Made by a program: the position numbers and the translations under genes. Below are positions 31,788 to 40,167 of a stretch of DNA of 47,633 bases, piece by piece (within the stretch, counting starts at the first letter, position 1; each line of letters starts with the position of its first letter). The notes beneath the pieces are model-generated. The model was not told the DNA's origin, did no database searches, and saw only the letters and a program-made list of their open reading frames with translations. The DNA comes from Oscillospiraceae bacterium (lineage in GTDB: Bacteria > Bacillota > Clostridia > Oscillospirales > Oscillospiraceae), in NCBI GenBank assembly GCA_024697625.1, contig JAILFJ010000176.1, forward strand, positions 1 through 47,633. Direction: 5' to 3'.

Positions 31788-33698
31788 TCAGAAGACGTCG
31801 ATGATCTCGCCCGGTCGGTCCAGAGTATAGCCGCCCATCTCTTCAATCCGGGACTTGAATTCCGCACTCTTGAGCGCGCGGATCATCTGCCGTACCTGTA
31901 CGGTATTCCAGACTTCTTCAGGGACCAGAAGATCATACTCCTCCGTACAGATGGGGAGAAAGTCAAGGTCGTAGAGCTTTGCCGTAGAGAAGATGCCGAG
32001 CCCTGCGTCTGCCGAATCGCCTGCGATCTGAACGGCCACGGAATTATGCGTCATCTCCTCGCGCTCATAACCGTAGATCTGATCCCGGTCCACATTGTGT
32101 TTCCCGCAGAGGTAGTCCATCAGCACGCGCGTACCGGAGCCCTTCTGGCGGTTCACATAGCGTATGCCGTCTTTCGCAATGTCCGCAAACGAAGTAATGC
32201 CGAGAGGGTTGCCTTTCTTCAGCATCAGCCCCTGCAGGCGGCCTACGCAGCGGATAAGATACACACCGCCGTGCGGGAAATACTTTTTGATATAGGCACG
32301 GTTGTATTCGCCGGTTTCGGTATCCAGCAGGTGGATCCCCGCTGCGTGGGCTTCCCCCCGTCGGATCGCCATGATGCCGCCCATGGAGCCCACATGGGCG
32401 GAGGAAAGGAACTGACTGCGATTCTCCCGGTGGATCAGGTCGGCCAGCTCGTCAAGCAGCGGGTCATGGCTGCCAATGACGACCAGTGTGTTCTTGAGCT
32501 GCTGTTTCTCTCTCAGGAGCCGGACCCGGACCTCCTCTCCGGCGGTATAGCCTTCGCAGCCCTGCGGGACTTCGACCATACCGTCCGCCTTCATAAAGGA
32601 GGAGACCACGCCGCTCCCCCTCGGGAGCGGAGACGCCATCAGAGAGTTGCCCACATAGCCCATGCGCACGCGCACGTATTCCTGATACTTGAGTCCCGAG
32701 ACAACAGGTCGGGTCAGTTTTGCCTTTGTGCGGCTGCCGTCGTCATACTCCCGCCTGTACCACCGGTCGATCAGGGGTTTCAGCAGTTTGTCGATCACGA
32801 TGATCCCGGACACCGGGTAGCCCGGCACGCCCAGGATCGGCACCGCACCCCTGTATCCGAGAATGGCCGGTTTGCCGGGCTTGATGGCGATGCCGTGGTA
32901 GAGCACTTCGCCGACTTTCTTCACGGCAGAAGCCGAATAATCGTCCCGCCCGGCAGAAGAACCGGCGTTGAGGATCACCATGTCGCATTCTGAGACCGCC
33001 CTGGCAAGGCTGTCCCGGATCCGGTCATACCTGTCCGGCACGATGGGATAGGTCCTGGCTTCAGCGCCCCAGGAGGCAAGCATGGCGGAAAAGATTGACG
33101 AATTGAACTCCATGATGTCACCCGGCCTGGGATCGGGGCAGGGCGGAACGATTTCGTCCCCGGTGGGGATGATGCCGACCACCGGCTTTGCAAGGACTTC
33201 AAGATTCATCACACCGCCCGCAATCATGGCACCGATCGCGGCGGGAGTAATCTCCATCAGGCTCGGGAGGATCATTTCACCGGCGCAGACGTCCTCTCCG
33301 ATCTGGCGGATATGCTGCCAGGGCGCTGCGGGAGCATGAATCGTGACGCTGCCATCGTCATTTCTGACGATCTCCTCGACCATAATGACCGCGTCACTGC
33401 CATCCGGAACAGGATCGCCCGTATCCACTTCAGTGAACTGGTCTTTTTGGAGTCTGACCGGCGTAGTCTCCGTCGCACCGAAGCTGTCTCCGGCACGCAC
33501 TGCAATGCCGTCCATCGCGCTGCAGGCATAGTGCGGCGCATTGATATGGGCATAGACCGCTCTTGCCGTAACACGGCCAAAGGCGTCCTGCACGCGGATC
33601 CATTCCGTCCGGGCCTGAAAACCCAGCTCCACAAGCGTCCTCACGTAATCCTTCCGGGCCTGATCGAGGGATATGTTTGTCAGATAGGTAAAAGCCAT
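31788..33698 (-). CDS. moeA: MoeA-type metal insertase fused to a binding-protein-like oxyanion domain
   Basis: A 636-residue cytosolic fusion. Residues 1 to about 410 are a MoeA domain: PTGDEIVPP (about 177-185), NAGSSAGRDDY (about 242-252), GIAIKPGKPAILG (about 268-280), GVPGYPVSGI (about 287-296). After a linker (REKQQLKN) a periplasmic-binding-protein-like domain follows without signal peptide: VVIGSHDPLLDELADLI, HVGSMGGIMAIRRGEAHAAG, NRQKGSGTRVLMDYL, HNSVAVQIAGDSADAGLGI. MoeA inserts metal into adenylylated molybdopterin; the added domain may bind molybdate or tungstate. It lies ten bases after a second moeA. Having two suggests division of labour between metals, which is inference. Confidence 0.92.
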   Translation of the reverse strand: MAFTYLTNISLDQARKDYVRTLVELGFQARTEWIRVQDAFGRVTARAVYAHINAPHYACSAMDGIAVRAGDSFGATETTPVRLQKDQFTEVDTGDPVPDGSDAVIMVEEIVRNDDGSVTIHAPAAPWQHIRQIGEDVCAGEMILPSLMEITPAAIGAMIAGGVMNLEVLAKPVVGIIPTGDEIVPPCPDPRPGDIMEFNSSIFSAMLASWGAEARTYPIVPDRYDRIRDSLARAVSECDMVILNAGSSAGRDDYSASAVKKVGEVLYHGIAIKPGKPAILGYRGAVPILGVPGYPVSGIIVIDKLLKPLIDRWYRREYDDGSRTKAKLTRPVVSGLKYQEYVRVRMGYVGNSLMASPLPRGSGVVSSFMKADGMVEVPQGCEGYTAGEEVRVRLLREKQQLKNTLVVIGSHDPLLDELADLIHRENRSQFLSSAHVGSMGGIMAIRRGEAHAAGIHLLDTETGEYNRAYIKKYFPHGGVYLIRCVGRLQGLMLKKGNPLGITSFADIAKDGIRYVNRQKGSGTRVLMDYLCGKHNVDRDQIYGYEREEMTHNSVAVQIAGDSADAGLGIFSTAKLYDLDFLPICTEEYDLLVPEEVWNTVQVRQMIRALKSAEFKSRIEEMGGYTLDRPGEIIDVF

Positions 33699-33708
33699 TT
33701 TCTTCTCC

Positions 33709-34920
33709 TTAATGCCAGTATACTTCTGTTTCCGCGTCCTTGGGCAGCCCTTCGCAATCCCGGTCGATCACAAAGTAGCCGTCTGCTCCGGCCAGCTGGG
33801 TGATGAGCCCGGATTTGGACCGGACAGGCGTCGCAACAAGTCTTCCATCCTTTTCCTCCAGGCTGCAGGCGCTGACCTGCATACGTCCATGGTTGGCGCT
33901 GAAGCTCTCCGAGAGTGCTGCGTGTACGGGACGCGAGCACATCGTTCTCCCGTCCAGCCTGGCAAGCAGCGGCAGGGCGAACAGTTTTACCACAAAGAAG
34001 GCAGCGACAGGATGGCCGGGCAGCCCGATCAGCGGTCTGTTGCCTGTCCTGCCAAGGATGGTCGGTTTTCCGGGCTTCACGGCGATGCCATGAAGCAGCA
34101 GCTCGCCCAGGTCCCCGATGATCTGACATGCCGCGTCCCTGACGCCCGCGCTGGTCCCGCCCGACAGAATCACCGCATCGCAGCTTTCCGCTGCCGTCCC
34201 GGTCTTCTCCCGCAGCAGTTTCTCATCGTCCACGACGATCCCGTAATCGATCGGTTCCGCACCAAACTCTCTCAGCAGGGCGCTGATCATCGGGCCGTTT
34301 ACATCCCGTACCTGCCCCGGCCCCGGCTTCTGACCGGCAGGAACAAGCTCATCCCCGGTAGAGATCACACCGACCCGCAGCCTTGGACAGACCGGGACCT
34401 CCGTCTTCCCGATGGCGGCAAGGGCGCCGATATCCTGCGCCTCAAGCACCCGCCCGGACCTGAGGACGGTCTTTCCCGGGTGCACATCGTCCCCGCGGAA
34501 AATCAGATTCATACCCGGCGCACCAGGCCTGAGAATTCCGACCGTGCCGTCGCCGTAGTCTTCGGTATATTCAATCATGACCACACAGTCACAGCCTGCC
34601 GGGATCGCAGCTCCGGTCGGTACATAGGCGCAGGAATCCCGCGGCACCGAAAATGCTGCTCCTTCACCCATTCTGACGTCTCCGACCAGGTTCAGGACAG
34701 CCGGAACGGCATCTGAGCAGCCGAAGGTGTCTTTCGCGCGAAGGGCATAGCCATCCACCGTCGAGCGGTCAAAGTCCGGGACAAACTCTTCTGCCCTGAT
34801 ATCCTCGGCCAGCACGCGGCCCGGCGCTTCTGCAAGAGGAACGGTTTCAATGCGTCCGAGTGGATGAAATGCCTTCTCGATCAGCCGAAGCACTTCTTCC
34901 GGTGTTTTCACTTCCAGCAC
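33709..34920 (-). CDS. moeA: Molybdopterin molybdenumtransferase MoeA
   Basis: A 403-residue MoeA of usual length: the N-terminal FDRSTVDGYALRAKDTFG (about residues 49-66), STGDELVPAG (about 187-196), SGGTSAGVRDA (about 246-256), GIAVKPGKPTILG (about 271-283), GLPGHPVAAF (about 291-300). It catalyses metal insertion into adenylylated molybdopterin. Three bases separate it from the regulator gene upstream and ten from the fused MoeA downstream, so all are co-transcribed. Confidence 0.95.
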   Translation of the reverse strand: MLEVKTPEEVLRLIEKAFHPLGRIETVPLAEAPGRVLAEDIRAEEFVPDFDRSTVDGYALRAKDTFGCSDAVPAVLNLVGDVRMGEGAAFSVPRDSCAYVPTGAAIPAGCDCVVMIEYTEDYGDGTVGILRPGAPGMNLIFRGDDVHPGKTVLRSGRVLEAQDIGALAAIGKTEVPVCPRLRVGVISTGDELVPAGQKPGPGQVRDVNGPMISALLREFGAEPIDYGIVVDDEKLLREKTGTAAESCDAVILSGGTSAGVRDAACQIIGDLGELLLHGIAVKPGKPTILGRTGNRPLIGLPGHPVAAFFVVKLFALPLLARLDGRTMCSRPVHAALSESFSANHGRMQVSACSLEEKDGRLVATPVRSKSGLITQLAGADGYFVIDRDCEGLPKDAETEVYWH

Positions 34921-34923
34921 AGC

Positions 34924-35865
34924 TCACACCTCCGCCATAATCTTTCCCAGATCGCGATAGTCGTTTCCGGAGAAGGGCAGGATCTCCTTCTTGAATACGT
35001 CGGAGCGCAGCACCTCAAGCAGCGTTTCTCCGTCGTCCGTCTCCAGAAACTCCTTATGCACGGCAAGATCGAAACGCTCCTGCAGCAGCGGGATGAAATC
35101 CAGGCCATCGATCTGCCGTGAAATACGCTCCGTCCCGATTGCAAGATCCGCTTCACCTGCCGCGATGGCTGCAGCCATGGTCAGGTGGGATTTCATCTCG
35201 CGCTCATATCCTGTGACCATGCGCTTGTCCAGGCCCATGCGATGCAGCTGACCGTCCAGAAGGACGCGCGCGCTTGAGCCGGGGCGGCGGTTCAGCACCG
35301 AGATATCGCGCCGGGCAAGATCCCGCCATCCCCGAATCTCTTTGGGATTGCCGGATGCCACGTAGAACCCCTGCGTCCGATAGGAGATATTGATCAGCAC
35401 GGTCGGTACACCGGGCAGCAGCTTTCTTACAAACGGCGTGTTGAAGCTCTTTTCCTCCGCATCATACAGATGGCAGGCCGCTGCATCCACGCGTCCTTCA
35501 TAGAGAGCGAGAAGGCCTTCGAAGCTGTTCAGGTAGACGCGCTGTGCCGGGACATCCCGGTGGTGCAGGAAGCTTGCGAGGATATCCAGCACCACATCCT
35601 GACCTGAGACAACGATTCTCCCGTTTTCCTCCTGCTTTGGGTGCAGAAGCTCGCTCCTCAGCTCGACACGTCTGACCGGCTGCACGCTCCGCTCATGGCG
35701 TGAGCGTGCGATATAGGCATCCACGTCATCCTGCGTGAAGCGCACCTTTCGCCCAATCCTGTAAGAATTGATTTCGCCGCGTCGGATCAGTTCATAGATC
35801 GTGGATTTGCTCACGTGAAGGATCTGGGCAACCTCCTGGGTAGACAGGCTTTTATTCTGTGCCAT
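34924..35865 (-). CDS. taoR: TaoR-type regulator: excisionase-like HTH plus binding-protein-like sensor domain
   Basis: A 313-residue regulator. Residues about 7-55 form an excisionase/MerR-like winged HTH (LSTQEVAQILHVSKSTIYEL, then YRIGRKVRFTQDDVDAYI). From about residue 83 to the end is a periplasmic-binding-protein-like domain without signal peptide (LNSFEGLLALYEGRVDAAACH, LNRRPGSSARVLLDGQL, MAAAIAAGEADLAIGTERIS), related to the one on the MoeA fusion. This two-domain type is known as TaoR, described in Desulfovibrio, where it controls aor and tupABC in response to tungsten. First gene of the minus-strand tungsten operon and divergent from aor, as expected for a local regulator. Confidence 0.88.
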   Translation of the reverse strand: MAQNKSLSTQEVAQILHVSKSTIYELIRRGEINSYRIGRKVRFTQDDVDAYIARSRHERSVQPVRRVELRSELLHPKQEENGRIVVSGQDVVLDILASFLHHRDVPAQRVYLNSFEGLLALYEGRVDAAACHLYDAEEKSFNTPFVRKLLPGVPTVLINISYRTQGFYVASGNPKEIRGWRDLARRDISVLNRRPGSSARVLLDGQLHRMGLDKRMVTGYEREMKSHLTMAAAIAAGEADLAIGTERISRQIDGLDFIPLLQERFDLAVHKEFLETDDGETLLEVLRSDVFKKEILPFSGNDYRDLGKIMAEV

Positions 35866-35900
35866 ATGTTCTTCACTTCCCGTCGTGATTTACTGCTGCT

Positions 35901-35929
35901 ATTATACCGATTATACAGGTAGTTAACAA
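35901..35929 (-). promoter_or_regulatory. taoR promoter
   Basis: On the minus strand TTGTTA and TATAAT are separated by 17 bp, 35 bases before the start codon. A second TATAAT lies within the spacer, so two starts are possible. Confidence 0.75.
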
Positions 35930-35956
35930 GCCGTCGGCAAAAGCATCTTATATCCC

Positions 35957-35982
35957 ATTTCGTCTTATTTCGCTTTATTTCG
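35957..35982 (-). promoter_or_regulatory. 10-bp-phased CGAAAT array between taoR and aor
   Basis: Three identical CGAAAT hexamers on the minus strand (at 35982, 35972 and 35962, reading downwards), each exactly 10 bp from the next. It is the clearest of the three arrays. It lies upstream of the taoR promoter and about 100 bp upstream of the aor -10 box. Confidence 0.78.
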
Positions 35983-36079
35983 CACGAACATTTCTTCTGT
36001 TTCCGGCAAGTTCCACTCCCTTTGGTATCATTTCACGCGAAAATACAAAGGCTTTTTCCCCTTTGCGGCCCCTGTCCGC

Positions 36080-36085
36080 TATAAT
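36080..36085 (+). promoter_or_regulatory. -10 box of the aor promoter
   Basis: An exact TATAAT with no acceptable -35 at 16-18 bp, pointing to activation. A short palindrome (ATTTCA-CGCG-AAAAT, 36030-36044) lies upstream but does not share the 10-bp phasing. The leader is about 58 nt; the AGGAG site of aor is in the loop of AAATAC/GTATTT. Confidence 0.6.
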
Positions 36086-36149
36086 GTATTCAGTGGAAGA
36101 ATGGCAGTTTATAACCGCTTCAATCCAATCAAATACAGGAGGTATTTCC

Positions 36150-37967
36150 ATGAGCGACGCTTATTATGAAAAAATCGCCAGAATCAATCTGAGCACCGGC
36201 GAGATCAAGGCTGAGCCCCTGAATCTCGAGCTTGCCAAGAAGTTCATCGGCGGGCGCGGTCTCGGCACCAAGATTCTCTATGACGAGGGTGTTGCCACCG
36301 TCGATCCGCTGTCCCCTGAGAATAAGCTTGTCTTCATCACCGGCCCCATGACCGGCTCCAACTCCCCCTCCTCCGGCCGTTACATGGTCGTGACCAAATC
36401 GCCCCTGACCGGCATGATCGCCTGTGCCAACTCCGGCGGAATCTGGGGCGCCAAGCTGAAGTTTGCGGGCTGGGATGCTCTGATCGTCGAGGGTGTCGCC
36501 TCCGACTGGAGCTACCTTTACATCGAGGACGACAGGATCGAGATTCTGGACGCCAGGGAGTATGTCGGTGTTCTGAGCGAGAAGTTCGATGATCTTCTCA
36601 AGGCCAAGCACGGTCCTGAGTGCTCCGTGCTGAATATCGGCCCCGCCGGTGAAAAGCAGGTTCTGCTCTCCTGCGTCATGAACGACAAGGACCGTGCCGC
36701 CGGCCGTTCCGGCACCGGCGCCGTCATGGGCAGCAAGAAGCTCAAGGCCATTGTCGTAAAAGCCACCCGTAAGCAGCTTGACGTCATTGCCGACGTGGAA
36801 GCGCTGAAGGAAGCCAACAGAAAATGCCTTGAGATCATGAAGGCCAATCCTCTCACAGGGGAAGGTCTCCGCGCTCTTGGCACGGCGTCTCTCGTCAACG
36901 TCATCAACGGCATCGGCGCCCTGCCCACCAGGAACTGGCAGGAAAGCTACTGTCCCACTGCCGACCAGTTCTCCGGCGAGACCCTGGCCGAAAAGTATCT
37001 GGTCAAGCCCGGCGCCTGCTACCACTGCCCGATCGCCTGCGGCCGCGTTATCAAGCATGACGACAAGATCGTCGGCGGTCCCGAGTATGAACCTCTGTGG
37101 GCTTACGGAAGCGACTGCGGCAACGACGATCTGTACACCATCGACGAAGCCAACCGCCTCTGCAACGAGTACGGTCTGGATGCCATCGGTGTGCCCTGCA
37201 CCATCGCAGCGGCCATGGAGCTCTATCAGAACGGCTGCATCAGGGAAGAGGACTGCGCCGGTGTTCCTCTTGAGTGGGGTAGCAAGGAAGCTCTCATTGA
37301 GTGGACCAGGCGCATGGGCGATCCCCAGACCGAGCTTGACTGGCTCATGTCCTCCGGCTCCGCCCGTCTGTGCGGGCACTACGGTCATCCCGAGTTCTCC
37401 ATGAGTGTCAAAAAGCAGGAAATCCCGGCCTATGACGCCCGCGCCATCCAGGGCATCGGCATCAACTACGCCACCGCCAACTGCGGCGCCGCCCATGTCC
37501 GCGGCTATACGATTGCTCCCGAAGTCGTCGGCATCCCGGTCCAACTCGACCGCACCGTCACCGATGAGAAGGCCGTCTGGGCCAAGACCTTCCAGGATCT
37601 GACCGCCGTCATCGACTCCATGGGCAACTGCCTGTTCACCTCCTTCGCGCTCGGCGCCCCCGAGTATACGGCGCTGCTCAACGCGGCCACCGGAACAGAC
37701 TACACCCCCGAGCAGGTGCTGGAGATCGGCGAGCGTATCTTCAACATCGAGCGCATGTTCAATAAGGCCGCCGGTATGAAGCCCGAGGACGACCGCCTGC
37801 CCAAGCGTCTGCTGGAAGAGCCCATCTCCAACGGTCCCTCCAAGGGCATGGTCTCCCAGCTCCCGCTGACACTGCCGCAGTACTACGAAGCGCGCGGCTG
37901 GGTCAATGCTTTCCCGACGGATGAGACCCTGAAGAGACTGGGTCTTGACGAATGCGTCGGCAAGTAA
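36150..37967 (+). CDS. aor: Tungsten-dependent aldehyde:ferredoxin oxidoreductase
   Basis: Oxidises aldehydes to carboxylic acids with ferredoxin (or reduces acids) through a tungsten bis-pterin centre. The 605-residue length matches the family. The N-terminal domain has INLSTGEI and KKFIGGRGLGTKILYDEG (about residues 11-45). The [4Fe-4S] cysteines are Cys290, Cys293, Cys297 (CYHCPIACGR) and Cys494 (MGNCLF), at nearly the positions of the Pyrococcus enzyme. I chose the ATG behind AGGAGG; the 29 upstream residues in frame overlap the promoter. No ferredoxin-like small subunit gene is adjacent. The surrounding cofactor genes make a tungsten enzyme very likely. Confidence 0.96.
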   Translation: MSDAYYEKIARINLSTGEIKAEPLNLELAKKFIGGRGLGTKILYDEGVATVDPLSPENKLVFITGPMTGSNSPSSGRYMVVTKSPLTGMIACANSGGIWGAKLKFAGWDALIVEGVASDWSYLYIEDDRIEILDAREYVGVLSEKFDDLLKAKHGPECSVLNIGPAGEKQVLLSCVMNDKDRAAGRSGTGAVMGSKKLKAIVVKATRKQLDVIADVEALKEANRKCLEIMKANPLTGEGLRALGTASLVNVINGIGALPTRNWQESYCPTADQFSGETLAEKYLVKPGACYHCPIACGRVIKHDDKIVGGPEYEPLWAYGSDCGNDDLYTIDEANRLCNEYGLDAIGVPCTIAAAMELYQNGCIREEDCAGVPLEWGSKEALIEWTRRMGDPQTELDWLMSSGSARLCGHYGHPEFSMSVKKQEIPAYDARAIQGIGINYATANCGAAHVRGYTIAPEVVGIPVQLDRTVTDEKAVWAKTFQDLTAVIDSMGNCLFTSFALGAPEYTALLNAATGTDYTPEQVLEIGERIFNIERMFNKAAGMKPEDDRLPKRLLEEPISNGPSKGMVSQLPLTLPQYYEARGWVNAFPTDETLKRLGLDECVGK

Positions 37968-37980
37968 CTATAATTACATC

Positions 37981-38013
37981 GAAGGGAGAGGCTTCTCGCC
38001 TCTCCCTTCTTCT
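37981..38013 (+). terminator. Hairpin between aor and moaD
   Basis: A 12-bp perfect stem (GAAGGGAGAGGC with GCCTCTCCCTTC), 5-nt loop, then TTCT. With only a weak uridine run it is likely a partial terminator that keeps aor expression above the maturation genes. Confidence 0.7.
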
Positions 38014-38035
38014 ATCGTAACAGGGAGTGTTCACT

Positions 38036-38257
38036 ATGATTGAAGTACGCTTTTTTGCCACACTACGCAGCGGCAGAGGCAAAATCACCGAGGTTTCCGC
38101 CGACGAGGTTTCTACCGCAGGAGATATCCTCCGCCGCTTCGAGATCCCGGAGGAGGAAGTACATATTCTGCTGATTAACGGCTTCCATTCCAGGCCGGAG
38201 GCAGCAGTGAAGGACGGCGACATCGTCTCGCTCTTCCCGCCGGTGGGAGGCGGATAA
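38036..38257 (+). CDS. moaD: MoaD-type sulfur carrier
   Basis: A 73-residue ubiquitin-fold sulfur carrier for molybdopterin synthase, ending in the required Gly-Gly (FPPVGGG). I chose the ATG eight bases after GGGAG; a GTG three codons upstream would put the ribosome binding site on the start. One base separates its stop from the moeB start. No MoaE partner is in the window, so this carrier must work with an enzyme encoded elsewhere. Confidence 0.92.
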   Translation: MIEVRFFATLRSGRGKITEVSADEVSTAGDILRRFEIPEEEVHILLINGFHSRPEAAVKDGDIVSLFPPVGGG

Positions 38258-38258
38258 C

Positions 38259-39011
38259 ATGGTTTTCAGCGAAGATCAGAAAAAGAGGTACTCCCGCCAG
38301 CTCGTCATTCCGGAGATCGGTCCGGCGGGACAGGAGAAGCTGCTCAGGTCAAAGGTCCTCATCATCGGCACAGGCGGTCTCGGCTCTCCCGTCGCTCTGT
38401 ATCTCGCGGCAGCCGGGGTGGGCACAGTCGGCCTTGTCGACAAAGACGCTGTCGATCTGTCGAATCTCCAGAGGCAGATCCTGCACAGCACGGAAACCCT
38501 GGGCGTTGCCAAGGTGGAGTCCGCCGCCGGGCGTCTGCGGGCGCTGAACCCGGACGTGCAGGTCATCTGTCATCCCGTCTTTGTCGATGAGAGCAATATC
38601 GACCGTCTGATCGCACCGTATGATTTCGTTGTGGAATGCACTGACAGCTTTGACGCCAAATATCTCGTCAACGACGCCTGTGTCCGGGGAGGGAAAGCCT
38701 TCTGCCACGGAGCTGTGATCCGCTTCTTTGGGCAGATCATGACTTATGTTCCCGGAAAAGGACCCTGCTATCGCTGCGCCTTCCGTCAGCCTCCCGACCC
38801 GGAAAAGGCACCGGACGCGAAAAAGCTGGGGGTGATCGGAGCAGTCCCGGGTGTGATCGGCTGTCTGCAGGCCATGGAGGCAATCAAATTCCTCACCGGC
38901 GCAGGCGAACTGCTTACCGGAAAGCTCCTGAGCTTTGATGCGCTGACAATGGACTTTGAGACGATCGAGCTGCAGCCGGACCCGAACTGTCCTGCCTGCG
39001 GAAAAGAGTAG
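38259..39011 (+). CDS. moeB: MoeB/ThiF-type adenylyltransferase
   Basis: A 250-residue E1-like enzyme that adenylylates the C-terminal Gly of the sulfur carrier encoded just upstream. Visible: nucleotide-binding IIGTGGLGSPVALYLAAAG (about residues 35-53), VDKDAVDLSNLQRQIL (about 59-74), two zinc-binding pairs CYRC (about 170-173) and CPAC (about 245-248). No rhodanese domain. Linkage to moaD and aor marks a dedicated cofactor branch. Confidence 0.93.
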   Translation: MVFSEDQKKRYSRQLVIPEIGPAGQEKLLRSKVLIIGTGGLGSPVALYLAAAGVGTVGLVDKDAVDLSNLQRQILHSTETLGVAKVESAAGRLRALNPDVQVICHPVFVDESNIDRLIAPYDFVVECTDSFDAKYLVNDACVRGGKAFCHGAVIRFFGQIMTYVPGKGPCYRCAFRQPPDPEKAPDAKKLGVIGAVPGVIGCLQAMEAIKFLTGAGELLTGKLLSFDALTMDFETIELQPDPNCPACGKE

Positions 39012-39014
39012 GGA

Positions 39015-40151
39015 ATGGAAGAACAGATTCGGAAACTGTATGTTGAGGCCTCCTCGCGCTGTAATCTTGCATGCAAGATGTGCTTTCGTCACAGCTGGGT
39101 TGACGAGCGCTTCGGCGATCTCGACCCGGCAGTTTTCACCCGTGTGATGAACGATCCTTCTCTGTCCGGGGCCGAGACGGTCTTCTTCGGTGGGATGGGA
39201 GAACCGCTGGTTCATCCCGCACTCGCAGATATGGCGGCTTTGGCATCTGAAAGCGGAAAAAAGGTCGAGCTGGTTACGAACGGGACCCTGCTGAACAGAG
39301 AAAAAGCCCGGGAGCTGCTGGATGCCGGCGTTTCGCGGATCTGGGTCTCCATAGACGAACTTTACGAAAACTATGGCAAGATCCAGGTGGGCAGTGATTT
39401 TGGCCTGGTTCTCAGCAATCTGGAGGCTTTCAACCTTCTGCGCCGCGGAACGAATGTACGCCTTGGCATGACAGCGGTCATCATGCGTGACAACATTGCA
39501 AGTCTCCGGCGCATCCGCGAGTTTGCCGAGCATTTCGGAGCCGACGATTTAAACCTCAGTCATATCATACCCAACCGTCCAGAGGATATCGAGCAGGCGC
39601 TCTGGCCTATGTGCGATGTGGCTGCGATCAAGGCAGTTACAGACAGAATCGGCTATGTATGGCGCTTTGAAGGAATCGACCTGGGCCCGGAAATTCCCAT
39701 GTTCAAGTTTTCGCAGCGCTATAAGGATCTGCTCTTTCCGGACGAGAAGAGCCTGCAGGAGGCAGAACTCTTTTCCTGGAAGGGAAAGCCGGTTACCCGT
39801 CGGGTCAACTGGTGCCGCTTTATAGAAGAGGGAAACTGCTTCATTCGCTGGGACGGAGATGTTTCACCCTGCATGGGACTGCTTCACACGGCAGATACGT
39901 ATCTGAATGACCACAGGCGGCGCATCCTGCACCATTCCTTCGGAAATGTCTGCCGACAGAGTCTCAGCGAGATCTGGAACAGCGAAGAATACCGCAGCTT
40001 TCGTCAGCGCGTGCACGAGTTCCGATATGCGCCCTGTCTGTTCTGCGGCGGCTGTGAACAGCTGGAGAACAACCTGTCCGACTGCGTGGGTTCTTCTGCG
40101 CCCACCTGTGGCGGCTGTCTCTGGGGGCAGGGCTTCGCCGTCTGCCCATAG
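39015..40151 (+). CDS. Radical SAM/SPASM protein associated with tungsten oxidoreductases
   Basis: A 378-residue radical SAM enzyme. The SAM cluster motif is SSRCNLACKMCFRH (Cys16, Cys20, Cys23), followed by FFGGMGEPLVHP (about 58-69) and later VELVTNGTLL. The C-terminal SPASM-like region is rich in cysteine (NWCRF, VSPCMG, FGNVC, PCLFCGGCEQ, SAPTCGGCLWGQGFAVC) and should hold extra Fe-S clusters. A family of this kind is named as tungsten cofactor oxidoreductase radical SAM maturase; the chemistry is not known to me. It follows moeB by three bases. Confidence 0.88.
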   Translation: MEEQIRKLYVEASSRCNLACKMCFRHSWVDERFGDLDPAVFTRVMNDPSLSGAETVFFGGMGEPLVHPALADMAALASESGKKVELVTNGTLLNREKARELLDAGVSRIWVSIDELYENYGKIQVGSDFGLVLSNLEAFNLLRRGTNVRLGMTAVIMRDNIASLRRIREFAEHFGADDLNLSHIIPNRPEDIEQALWPMCDVAAIKAVTDRIGYVWRFEGIDLGPEIPMFKFSQRYKDLLFPDEKSLQEAELFSWKGKPVTRRVNWCRFIEEGNCFIRWDGDVSPCMGLLHTADTYLNDHRRRILHHSFGNVCRQSLSEIWNSEEYRSFRQRVHEFRYAPCLFCGGCEQLENNLSDCVGSSAPTCGGCLWGQGFAVCP

Positions 40152-40167
40152 GTCTACGGCAGGCTGT

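Noticed and set aside
36030..36044. Palindrome ATTTCA-CGCG-AAAAT upstream of aor as a fourth operator
   Set aside because: It contains related half-sites but in inverted orientation and out of the 10-bp phase, so I did not count it with the three arrays.
36129..37544. 471-residue open frame opposite aor
   Set aside because: Gly/Val/Asp-rich shadow of aor with no start signals.
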